Shown piece after piece: positions 25,356 to 32,771 of a stretch of 64,000 nucleotides of DNA. Source of the stretch: JACCQS01 sp963766765 (lineage in GTDB: Bacteria > Actinomycetota > Actinomycetes > Mycobacteriales > Geodermatophilaceae); NCBI GenBank assembly GCA_963766765.1, contig CAVYBR010000001.1, positions 62,001-126,000 of the forward strand, given 5' to 3'. Made by a program: the position numbers and the translations under genes. Below the pieces are notes generated by a model. The model had not been told where the DNA came from. It worked only from the letters and a program-made list of their open reading frames with translations, and did no database searches. Numbering within the stretch: the stretch's first letter is position 1; every line of letters begins with the position of its first letter.

Positions 25356-26149
25356 CCAGCTCTGGTGGCGAGCGGCCGACAAGGAACAAGGCGGCCCGTC
25401 GCGCGAGTCGCAAGGAGGAACTTGCCGCTCGCAAAGCGGCAGAGGCGGCTGCCGCGGCCAGGGCCCGGCGGCAAAAGCGACTCCTCACCTACGCAGGTGT
25501 CGCGGCCGCGATCGTCGTGGCGATCGCCGTGGGGCTGTGGGTCGGTTCGCAGTCGCCGGATTCTGCCGAGGAGGGATCCGCTGATACCTCTGTTGCGGAT
25601 GGTTTTCCGGAGAGCACGCGCGATGCCGACGGTGTGACCATGGTCGCCGACGACGCAGAGAATCCGGTGCTCGTCGAGCTCTACGTCGACCTGCAGTGCC
25701 CGGCATGTCGGGAGTACGAGAGTCGCGTCGCGGACACCCTGGAGGACCTTGTGATCGACGGGCGGGTGGAACTCCTGGTGCACCCGATCGCCATCCTGGA
25801 CGGCGCCTCGAGCACGAATTACTCCTCGCGGGCTGCCGCCGCCGTGGCCTGTGCTGCGGACGAGGGGTTGTTCTGGCAGTACCAGAAACTGCTCTACGCC
25901 GAGCAGCCCGCCGAGGGTGGCGCCGGGCTGACCGATGAGCAGCTGATCGACCTGGGCAACCAGGTGGGACTGTCCGCGGAATTCGAGCAGTGTGTGGAAT
26001 CCGGCACCGAAGCCTCTTGGGTCGAGGAAGTCACCAACGCGGCGCGTGAGGCTGGAGTCAACGCCACACCGACGGTGCTCGTGGCCGGCGAGAAGCTCAC
26101 CGGGGGTACTCCGGAGGATCTCCGGGCCGCTGTCGAGGCCGCGGCGTAG
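25352..26149 (+). CDS. Membrane-anchored DsbA-family thioredoxin-fold protein
   Basis: 265 residues. A basic, Ala/Arg-rich cytosolic stretch (1-45), one membrane helix (about 46-68), then an extracytoplasmic thioredoxin fold with the active site CPAC in DLQCPACREYE and a cis-Pro region NATPTVLVAGE near the end. A second Cys pair (VACAADE, FEQCVES) may form a structural disulfide. It belongs with the MauE-like gene upstream; together they likely make or isomerise disulfides in exported proteins. Confidence 0.87.
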   Translation: MTSSGGERPTRNKAARRASRKEELAARKAAEAAAAARARRQKRLLTYAGVAAAIVVAIAVGLWVGSQSPDSAEEGSADTSVADGFPESTRDADGVTMVADDAENPVLVELYVDLQCPACREYESRVADTLEDLVIDGRVELLVHPIAILDGASSTNYSSRAAAAVACAADEGLFWQYQKLLYAEQPAEGGAGLTDEQLIDLGNQVGLSAEFEQCVESGTEASWVEEVTNAAREAGVNATPTVLVAGEKLTGGTPEDLRAAVEAAA

Positions 26150-26232
26150 AGGGGGCGTAGAGGTTTGAACGTTCCGCACGCCTGCCTCGTATTGCACGTG
26201 TGGGTGCCAGGCGAAGTCGATGTCCAGCGTCG

Positions 26233-26238
26233 TACCGT
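26233..26238 (+). promoter_or_regulatory. -10 element TACCGT for the SCO1-like gene
   Basis: TACCGT is 6 bases before GTG 26245, indicating an own leaderless transcript. Confidence 0.5.
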
Positions 26239-26244
26239 TGTGCA

Positions 26245-26913
26245 GTGATGCCACGCCGACGACTCCAGGCGGCCTTGGCCGTGACCTTGCTGGGTGGGCT
26301 GCTGGCCCTCGCAGGATGCGGCGCCCCGGCCCACGAGCACAGCGGGGACCACGAGCACTCGGAGGACGCAGGGATCGCGACGGTCGAGGGCGGCCCCGAC
26401 ACGCCCTACCGCGGCCTGGTTCCGACTGACCCGTTCGAGCGGCCCAGTTTCACGTTGACGAATACCGACGGCGCGACGTACGACTTCCTGGCGGAGACCG
26501 CGGGGGAGCTCACCCTGCTCTTCTTCGGGTTCACGAACTGCCCCGATATCTGTCCCACGACCATGGCGAATATTGCGGTAGCGCTGCGCAACGTCGATGA
26601 GGATCTCGCCAAAGAGGTCAACGTCGTGTTCGTGACCACCGACCCGGCGCGGGACGACGCGGCGACGCTCGGCGAGTACCTCACTCGATTCGATGCCGAC
26701 CTGCCGGTGAAGTTCATCGGGTTGTTCGGAGACCAGGCCGGCGTCGAGAACGCTCAAGCCGCCGCTGGTGTACCGGTGGCCGAGGACGACGGGGAGACCC
26801 ACTCCACCCTGTTGCTCCTGTACGGGCGCGACGACGTCGCGAACGTCGCCTTTCTCGCCGGCAGCACTCCGGATGACATCACCCACGACCTGGAGATCGT
26901 CGCGACACAGTGA
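26245..26913 (+). CDS. SCO1/SenC-family copper chaperone lipoprotein
   Basis: 222-residue exported lipoprotein. Signal peptide with lipobox LALAGC, then a His-rich stretch (HEHSGDHEHSED) that could bind metal, then a thioredoxin fold with the SCO copper motif NCPDICP (C-x3-C) and the distal His in GETHSTLLLLY. SCO1 proteins deliver copper to the CuA site of cytochrome c oxidase. The neighbours upstream are thiol-redox genes; the ctaD gene lies about 12 kb downstream. GTG 26245 follows a -10 hexamer; ATG 26248 is next to it. Confidence 0.9.
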   Translation: MMPRRRLQAALAVTLLGGLLALAGCGAPAHEHSGDHEHSEDAGIATVEGGPDTPYRGLVPTDPFERPSFTLTNTDGATYDFLAETAGELTLLFFGFTNCPDICPTTMANIAVALRNVDEDLAKEVNVVFVTTDPARDDAATLGEYLTRFDADLPVKFIGLFGDQAGVENAQAAAGVPVAEDDGETHSTLLLLYGRDDVANVAFLAGSTPDDITHDLEIVATQ

Positions 26914-27010
26914 TCAAGGCCGGCTCGCTCGACGCAAGCAGAGCCGCCGGACATCATCAGGGGGCACCGGCTTCGGCGCGCGGAGGGCAGGTAGTCTCGT
27001 CTTCCGGTAA

Positions 27011-27083
27011 GGGGCTGTGGCGCAGCTGGTAGCGCACCACACTGGCAGTGTGGGGGTCAGGGGTTCGAGTCCCCTCAGCTCCA
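27011..27083 (+). tRNA. tRNA-Ala (anticodon GGC)
   Basis: Acceptor GGGGCTG pairs with CAGCTCC; D-arm with AGCTGGTAG; anticodon stem CCACA/TGTGG around loop CTGGCAG (anticodon GGC); T-arm AGGGG-TTCGAGT-CCCCT; discriminator A. CCA is not encoded. It reads GCC/GCU codons. Confidence 0.95.
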
Positions 27084-27405
27084 CCCTTGTGGCACAAACG
27101 CTTTCGCGTCTGTGATGATCGTGCGGACAGTCAAAACGGAGCAAAAGGGGGCAGCGGGCTTCCGAGCGACCCCTCAGAGCCGACAGAGGTCTGCACCGCC
27201 TGACCGGCAAGGGCCATGTCCCTTGGACTTCAATTCAGCGGCCCAACCCTCGAGGGGCCTCGTCGTGGCGGCCGCTCAGCCGGCGGGCTGATATCAGCAC
27301 CCCTCCGGCGAGTCCGGTTTACGGTGGTGGGACGGCCAGCACTGGACGGGTCAGATGCAGCCGTCCAACGCGCGTGCCCATAGTGCTGCTCCGCCGGCGC
27401 GGCCA
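27084..27405. other. Intergenic region of 322 bases after tRNA-Ala
   Basis: No convincing gene. It holds a perfect 12-base palindrome GCTGATATCAGC (27287-27298) and mixed GC-rich sequence. I see no second copy of the tRNA 3' end, no integrase and no U-tract terminator, so there is no sign of an integration site. Confidence 0.4.
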
Positions 27406-27828
27406 TCATGTGCCAGGAGCGGGGAGGCGTAACAGGCGGTGCAGGGTGTCCAGTCCGATAGCGGTGCCTGGCCAGTGGCGTGCCAGGGCGTCCGCGCCGG
27501 CGCGACGCACGACTGCCCGTAGGGCGAGCGCGATGAGGATGGCGTCGTCGGCGTAGCCGATCACCGGGATGAAGTCAGGAACCAAATCGATCGGCAGCAG
27601 CAAGTAGCCCACGAGCAGTCCGAGCAGGATCCGGACACCGCGTGGCAGGTCGCGGTCGGCGGCTAGACGACGCAACAGTCGGATGACGTCAGGTAACAGC
27701 CGGACTGCTCCGCGCCAGCCAGCGGCGTCCGGACTGCGGCGACCGGTGACCCAGAGAGCGCCGAGCAGGCTCAGCCAGAGGATGAGCAGCCCCCCGGCGA
27801 TCGCGATCAGTACGTGCCACCAGTCCAT
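27406..27828 (-). CDS. DUF1232 (YkvA-like) membrane protein
   Basis: 140 residues. An N-terminal membrane helix (about 5-27), then a cytosolic linker, then the DUF1232 core: RDLPRGVRILLGLLVGYLLLPIDLVPDFIPVIGYADDAILIALAL, which is the YkvA signature with its LLPIDLVPDFIP motif. Function unknown in any organism that I know of. ATG 27828 is chosen; ATG 27861 would add 11 residues. No ribosome site is obvious in front of either. Confidence 0.82.
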   Translation of the reverse strand: MDWWHVLIAIAGGLLILWLSLLGALWVTGRRSPDAAGWRGAVRLLPDVIRLLRRLAADRDLPRGVRILLGLLVGYLLLPIDLVPDFIPVIGYADDAILIALALRAVVRRAGADALARHWPGTAIGLDTLHRLLRLPAPGT

Positions 27829-28317
27829 TGCACCGATTCTCGGTGAAGGCCGGAGATCCATGGTGCGTCGATGCCTGGCTCCGGGGACGCCGTCCCCGCC
27901 GATCAGCCCCGGAGACCTCGCATAGACCGCGTTGTCACTGCGTCGATACACCGACGTACCCGACTTCCCGGCAAGCACTCTCGATTGGACGGCGCCGCGG
28001 GCTAGATGAGACCCGCGGCGCCTAGGCCAGATTCGGATCCCCCGGCCGCGACCCGACCGTGGGTTCAGCATTCCACGACCAAACACTCACTGTAAAGAAT
28101 CGATTACGGAATGTACTGCTGACGAGTCTGTGCAGCCGCCTACGATTTCCGACAGCGTGTTCAGGCCCGCTGGCGGACGGCCTTGACGGACGGCTTCCGT
28201 GTAGCCGAGGGGTGCCCGCCTGGTAGGCACGCTGATGGCCTACGACGACCCGCTTGCGGCGATGTGACCGGCCGCGACCTGACCCCTATCCGGAAGAGGA
28301 TCGTCCGGAATGGGCTC
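27829..28317. other. Divergent intergenic region of about 490 bases
   Basis: Lies between the divergent DUF1232 and PCD/VOC genes. It contains a strong hairpin (27991-28022) and an AT-rich patch near 28085-28110. Open frames across it have shadow-like composition. I see no gene. Confidence 0.4.
27991..28022. repeat. Perfect 11-bp inverted repeat
   Basis: GGCGCCGCGGG and CCCGCGGCGCC separated by the 10-base loop CTAGATGAGA. There is no U-tract. It lies upstream of both flanking genes, so it is not the terminator of either. Confidence 0.7.
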
Positions 28318-28323
28318 TACAGT
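28318..28323 (+). promoter_or_regulatory. -10 element TACAGT for the PCD/VOC gene
   Basis: TACAGT is 7 bases before ATG 28331 and argues for that start over ATG 28310. Confidence 0.55.
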
Positions 28324-28330
28324 GCCGGGC

Positions 28331-29506
28331 ATGACAGAGATCGGAACGGACTGGCGGATGGTCGATGGCTTTGCGACTGCATGGTTCGACGCGCCTTCGC
28401 TGATCGAGGGGGCTGCGCTGGCCGGGCGCATCGTGGAGCTGTCGGCCGAGGTCGCGGTCGACGTCCGCGCGACGGGCATCCGGGTGCGCCTCGACTCAGC
28501 CGAGCACGCCGAGGCGGTGTCTGCGGCCGCGCGGGATCTTGGACTGGCCACGAACCCTGCAGTGCTGCAGCACTTGAGCGTCGTGTTCGAAACCGCGAAT
28601 CCGTCTGTTGTGCGCGAGTTCTGGCAGCGCGTGCTCGACTACGCGCCCGGGGAGGACGGCGGTTTGGCCGATCCGTTGCGGCGCGACCCCGAGATCCGGA
28701 TCCGGCAGTCGACCGACCCACGGCCGTTGCGAAACCGCATCCACCTCGACGTGGTGCGGCCGGCCGCATCGGTCGAGCAGGCGAATCTTGGTGAGGCATC
28801 GGGACCGTTCGGGGTCTGTCACACCGACCCCGACGGCAACGAGGTCGACGTGGTGCCGGGCGATGCGCTCGGCGAGAGGAACGACACAGCCGACTGGCAG
28901 GCGGTGTTCAGCGCGATGGCGTGCTACCGCATCACCTCGCCGAAGCAGCAGCGTGACCTGGCCGCCGCTGCAGCGGTGCTGGCCGACGATGCTGGCTTCC
29001 CACTGCTGGTCGACCTGCGCCCCGGGCTCGTGATCATCGACAGCGGTAAGGACCAGTGGGTGGACGACGCCCACGGCCTCGAGCTCGACTTCACCGACCT
29101 CGCCGGAAACCTCCAGACTGCTGCCCGCGAGCTCGGGGCCACTGCGGATCCGGGGCTCTCGCGCTTCGTTCAGCTCTTCCTCGACGCCGCCGACGTCGAC
29201 GCGGTCCGCGCGTTCTGGCTCGCCGCACTCGGGTACACCCCCGACCGGCGAGCCTGGGTGAACGACATCCACGATCCGCGGCGGCTGAACCCGGAGCTGG
29301 TGTTCCAAGAGATCGACGCTTCGGAGGCGGAGCGGCGGCGGCAGCGCAACCGCATCCATTTCGAGCTCGCTGTCCCGTCGGACCTCGCTCAGACGCGCCT
29401 CGCCGCGATCGTCGAAGCCGGTGGCCGACTCCTTGACGAGTCGGAGGATCGCTGGCGGGTCGCCGACCCCGAAGGCAACGAAATGGTGATCGTCAGTGGG
29501 GCATGA
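28331..29506 (+). CDS. PCD-like/VOC fusion protein with internal duplication
   Basis: 391 residues made of two similar halves, each a pterin-carbinolamine-dehydratase-like segment followed by a VOC (glyoxalase) module. First half: GRIVELSAEVAVDVRATGIRV then LQHLSVVFETANPSVVREFW and FGVCHTDPDGNEVDVV. Second half: the segment around LRPGLVIIDSGK, then FVQLFLDAADVDAVRAFW and WRVADPEGNEMVIV. The two-His motif of active PCD enzymes is not evident. Function is unknown; the fusion recurs in actinobacteria as VOC family protein. Confidence 0.72.
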   Translation: MTEIGTDWRMVDGFATAWFDAPSLIEGAALAGRIVELSAEVAVDVRATGIRVRLDSAEHAEAVSAAARDLGLATNPAVLQHLSVVFETANPSVVREFWQRVLDYAPGEDGGLADPLRRDPEIRIRQSTDPRPLRNRIHLDVVRPAASVEQANLGEASGPFGVCHTDPDGNEVDVVPGDALGERNDTADWQAVFSAMACYRITSPKQQRDLAAAAAVLADDAGFPLLVDLRPGLVIIDSGKDQWVDDAHGLELDFTDLAGNLQTAARELGATADPGLSRFVQLFLDAADVDAVRAFWLAALGYTPDRRAWVNDIHDPRRLNPELVFQEIDASEAERRRQRNRIHFELAVPSDLAQTRLAAIVEAGGRLLDESEDRWRVADPEGNEMVIVSGA

Positions 29507-29534
29507 GCTCGCTCTCGGCTGAGCTCGTCCGTCC

Positions 29535-29996
29535 CTACTCCTCGACGAACGCAGCCAGCTGAGCCAAGGAGGAGGCCAGCCCCACGGCGTGGTCCGCCGC
29601 CGAGATACCCACAGGGACGTCCGCCGCGCGGATCGTCACTTCAGTGCCGTCGGGCAGCGCAGCCACCGCCCAGGTCATCAGCATGGTGCCTGCGAAAGCA
29701 GGGTCGTCGGAGACGAACTCCACAGCTTGGACCACACGCTCATCCGGCACGACGTCGACGAACCGGGCCTCCACGATGTCGGAGCCAGCGGTGGACTTCC
29801 CCGAACTCGACGCGTCGTCGTCGTAGGTCAGGACAAGACGGTAGGACCCGCCCGGGCGCGGATCGAACCGCTCGAACCGCCCCGTCATGCCCTGCGGGGG
29901 CAGCCACCGGAGAAGCTGGTCGGGATCGACGAGGGCGGCGAAGACACGCTGCACGTCGGCGTGCACGACCCGCGAGGCCGAATCCGTTCGCGGCAT
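29535..29996 (-). CDS. SRPBCC (AHSA1-like) domain protein
   Basis: 153 residues with the START/Bet v1-like pattern of AHSA1 proteins: RVVHADVQRVFAALVDPDQLLRWLPPQGM, GGSYRLVLTYDD, VVPDERVVQAVEFVSDDPAFAGTM, and the long C-terminal helix ASSLAQLAAFVEE. Such proteins bind hydrophobic ligands or act as stress-related co-factors; no substrate can be named. It is convergent with the PCD/VOC gene and lies on the same strand as, and downstream of, the photolyase. Confidence 0.82.
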   Translation of the reverse strand: MPRTDSASRVVHADVQRVFAALVDPDQLLRWLPPQGMTGRFERFDPRPGGSYRLVLTYDDDASSSGKSTAGSDIVEARFVDVVPDERVVQAVEFVSDDPAFAGTMLMTWAVAALPDGTEVTIRAADVPVGISAADHAVGLASSLAQLAAFVEE

Positions 29997-30070
29997 CGGC
30001 GCAGCATCGCAGATCGTCGACGGCCCCGGCCACCATCTGCGTCCGACGTTCCGGACGTCCCCGGGTTTGA

Positions 30071-31444
30071 TCAGGCGAGCTCACGAATGTCCTTGACTGC
30101 CGCGTAGCGCTCGAGCGCGACCAGGCGCTCGGCATCGTGGTCCACGATTCGCTCCGGGTAGCCCACGGGGAGGCCATCGGGCAGCTCCCAGGGCTGATGC
30201 ACCCGCCCGCCCTCGATACCGCGCAGCTCCGGGACGTACCGGCGTACGTAGGCACCGTCCGGATCGAACTTCTTGCCCTGCAGCACCGGGTTGAACACCC
30301 GGAAGTACGGCGCCGCGTCGGTGCCGCAGCCGGCAACCCATTGCCAGCCGTGCTGGTTCGAGGCGAGGTCCCCGTCGACAAGGTGCTGCATGAACCACCG
30401 GGCACCGCGGGTCCATTCCTGGTGCAGATCCTTGACCAGGAACGAGGCGACCAGCATCCGCACGCGGTTGTGCATCCAGCCCTCGGCCAGCAGCTGTCGC
30501 ATGCCGGCGTCCACCATCGGATACCCGGTCCGACCTTGCGCCCAGGCGCGAAAGTGCTCGTCGGCGCGCTTTCCCTCGGCGTAGGCCATCTGTTTGTACC
30601 GGGGCTGCAGGTAGTCCCGCGCCGAATCCGGTTGATGCCACAAGACGTCCGCGTAGAACTCCCGCCAGGCGATCTCGTTGACGAAGCTCTGCGCACCCTT
30701 GCCGGTTTCGCCCGCCAGATCGGCGAGCAGCGTCCTCGGGTGGATACAACCCAGGTGCAGGTACGGCGACAGCCGGCTCGTTTGATCGAGGTCGGGACGG
30801 TTGCGGTTGCTGGCGTACTGCCCGATGCGGGTTTCGCGGAAGTCCCGCCAGGCCCGGTGTGCTGCCCGCTCGCCGGGGTCGGGCAGTGAGAGATCGCTGC
30901 GCTCTTCAGCTGCTGGCAGCTCGTCACCGCCGAGACCTGGGGCCCACTGTAGGGATCGCGGAGTGATCGCCGGTGGTCGCCAACCGTGTGACCGCCAGGC
31001 CCGGGAGAACGGCGTGAACACTCGGTACGGCTCGCCGTCCGCCTTGGTGACCCGACCCGGCGTGACCGCATAGGCCGATCCGGTGCGCACGAGCTCGACG
31101 CCGTCGAGTGCCCGCGCAACTGCTTCGTCTCGCACCCGCCCGTACGGACCGGTGTCCGCAGCAATGTGCACGGACGTCGCGCCGACCTCGGCGGCCAGCC
31201 TGGGAAGCACCGTGGCCGGATCGCCGACTCGAATGATGAGCCGGCCGCCCATTGCGTGGTCGAGCTCGGCCAGGCAGCCGAGCAGGAAGCTGCGGCGCGG
31301 TTGACCCGAAGGTGCCCAAAGCGCCTGGTCGAGCACGAACAGCCCGACCACGTGCCCGCCGTCGGCGGCATCGCGGGCCGCGAGCAGGGCGGGGTTGTCC
31401 GCCAAGCGCAGGTCGCGGCGAAACCACATGATCGAAACCGGCAC
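30071..31444 (-). CDS. Deoxyribodipyrimidine photolyase (cryptochrome/photolyase family)
   Basis: 457 residues. N-terminal alpha/beta antenna domain starting IMWFRRDLRLADNPAL, C-terminal FAD-binding helical domain with TSRLSPYLHLGCIHPR, FVNEIAWREFYADVLWH, GRTGYPMVDAGMRQL, WMHNRVRMLVASFLVKDL and DGDLASNQHGWQWVAG. These are the FAD and CPD-binding motifs of class-I photolyases, which repair UV pyrimidine dimers with blue light. GTG 31444 is chosen because a TACGGT hexamer stands 7 bases upstream; longer starts would run into the divergent promoter. Confidence 0.92.
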   Translation of the reverse strand: MPVSIMWFRRDLRLADNPALLAARDAADGGHVVGLFVLDQALWAPSGQPRRSFLLGCLAELDHAMGGRLIIRVGDPATVLPRLAAEVGATSVHIAADTGPYGRVRDEAVARALDGVELVRTGSAYAVTPGRVTKADGEPYRVFTPFSRAWRSHGWRPPAITPRSLQWAPGLGGDELPAAEERSDLSLPDPGERAAHRAWRDFRETRIGQYASNRNRPDLDQTSRLSPYLHLGCIHPRTLLADLAGETGKGAQSFVNEIAWREFYADVLWHQPDSARDYLQPRYKQMAYAEGKRADEHFRAWAQGRTGYPMVDAGMRQLLAEGWMHNRVRMLVASFLVKDLHQEWTRGARWFMQHLVDGDLASNQHGWQWVAGCGTDAAPYFRVFNPVLQGKKFDPDGAYVRRYVPELRGIEGGRVHQPWELPDGLPVGYPERIVDHDAERLVALERYAAVKDIRELA

Positions 31445-31451
31445 GACTGCG

Positions 31452-31457
31452 ACCGTA
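31452..31457 (-). promoter_or_regulatory. -10 element TACGGT for the photolyase gene
   Basis: On the minus strand TACGGT lies 7 bases before the GTG start at 31444. Leaderless type. Confidence 0.6.
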
Positions 31458-31500
31458 TGTGAACTTGGGATGGGCCGACGAATCGGGCAAGGTGGCGCAC

Positions 31501-31578
31501 ATGTCCGTGCCCCCGCAGCATCCCGCACTCATCGGCGCAGTTCTCGGCGCCGGACTCTCCCGGGGCGTCGCCTTGTGA
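31501..31578 (+). CDS. Possible 25-residue leader peptide ahead of the M20 hydrolase
   Basis: ATG 31501 is preceded by AAGGTGG at a good ribosome-site distance and opens a 25-codon frame (MSVPPQHPALIGAVLGAGL...) that ends in TTGTGA. The TGA overlaps the GTG start of the hydrolase, so the two are positioned for translational coupling. The hydrolase itself has no clear ribosome site of its own. It may be a coupling leader or the remnant of a longer gene. Confidence 0.45.
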   Translation: MSVPPQHPALIGAVLGAGLSRGVAL

Positions 31579-32735
31579 GCGCCGCCGAGCCGGTGAGCTC
31601 AGGCGTCGCCGAACTGCTCGAGACGCTGGTTCGCATCGACTCCGTCAACCCTGGCCTCTCCGATGGCGCATCCGGCGAGGCTGAGGTCGCGGCCTACGTC
31701 GCCGACTGGGCGCAAGCGGCTGGCCTGCGGGTTGAGACCGTCGAGCGGACCCCAGGTCGGCCGAGCGTCGTGGTCCGTGGTGGCCGGGCGACGGGTGGGC
31801 GGAGGCTGCTGCTCTGCGGGCATCTCGATACCGTCGGGCTTGCCGGGATGGACGCGCCATTGACGCCGCGCATCGAGGGTGACCGGCTCTACGGCCGGGG
31901 CGCCTACGACATGAAGGCCGGTCTGGCAGCCGCTCTCATCGCTTGCCGGGACGCAGCGGCGGCCGACATCGCCGGCGAAGTCATCGTCGCGGCCGTCGCC
32001 GACGAGGAACACGCCAGCATCGGCGTTCAGGAGGTGTTGGACCACCTGCACGGAACGAGGCTGGACGCGGCAATCGTCACCGAGCCCACCGAGCTGGCCA
32101 TCGGTACTGGCCACCGGGGCTTCGTCTGGACCGAGGTCACGGTGACCGGAGTCGCCGCGCATGGCTCCCGACCGCAGCTCGGTGTGGACGCCATTCTGAA
32201 GGCGGGTCCGGTCCTCGTGGCCTTCGCAGACCTCGGCCGTGAGCTCGCCGGCCGGCCGCACCCGTTCCTAGGGCCGGGAAACCTGCACGGCTCCCTCATC
32301 GTCGGTGGAACCGAGGAGTCCACCATTCCGGACCGGTGCGTCTTCACCGCGGAGCGGCGCACGCTTCCGGGCGAGACCGTCGCCATTGTCGAAGCCGACG
32401 TCGAAGCGCTCCTCGACCGATGCCGCACTGCCGATCCCGGCCTCGTGGTCACAGCACGGACCACGCTGGCCCGTGACCCGTTCGAGACGCCGGCCGACGC
32501 CGCCATCGTCACCGCGATGGCGGCTGCGACGGCGCAGGTGACCGGCAGCTCAGCGAAGGTTGTGCCGCTCAGCTATTGGGCCGACTCGGCATTCATTGCC
32601 GCCGCCGGCATCCCCACCGTCCTGTTCGGCCCTGCCGGAGACGGCGCACACGCCGATGTCGAGTGGGTCAGCCTCTCGGGGACCGCCACGTGCGCCCGCG
32701 TGCTCACCGCCGCAGCGCTCGATCTCTGCAGTTGA
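31575..32735 (+). CDS. M20-family (ArgE/DapE-like) amidohydrolase
   Basis: 386-residue zinc amidohydrolase. Metal and catalytic motifs: LLLCGHLDTVG (His, Asp), YGRGAYDMKAG (bridging Asp), VAVADEEHASIG without change in the Glu-Glu pair, and a C-terminal His in AGDGAHADVEWV. A dimerisation/lid domain lies at about 175-290 (HRGFVWTEVTVTGVAAHGSRP). Members deacylate N-acyl amino acids such as acetylornithine; no arginine or lysine genes are adjacent to say which. GTG 31575 overlaps the stop of a small upstream frame. Confidence 0.87.
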   Translation: MSAAEPVSSGVAELLETLVRIDSVNPGLSDGASGEAEVAAYVADWAQAAGLRVETVERTPGRPSVVVRGGRATGGRRLLLCGHLDTVGLAGMDAPLTPRIEGDRLYGRGAYDMKAGLAAALIACRDAAAADIAGEVIVAAVADEEHASIGVQEVLDHLHGTRLDAAIVTEPTELAIGTGHRGFVWTEVTVTGVAAHGSRPQLGVDAILKAGPVLVAFADLGRELAGRPHPFLGPGNLHGSLIVGGTEESTIPDRCVFTAERRTLPGETVAIVEADVEALLDRCRTADPGLVVTARTTLARDPFETPADAAIVTAMAAATAQVTGSSAKVVPLSYWADSAFIAAAGIPTVLFGPAGDGAHADVEWVSLSGTATCARVLTAAALDLCS

Positions 32736-32771
32736 CGCGCGACCCAGCAGAAATCAACCGAACGCGGTCGA

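Noticed and set aside
26914..27210. Minus-strand protein containing VELRGLEPLTPTLPV
   Set aside because: A familiar artefact of translating the antisense of a tRNA gene.
27011..27405. Integration site at tRNA-Ala
   Set aside because: No integrase, no second copy of the tRNA 3' end and no mobile genes nearby.
29740..31521. 593-residue frame overlapping the photolyase
   Set aside because: Another frame of the photolyase region; Arg/Ser/Thr-rich and without motifs.
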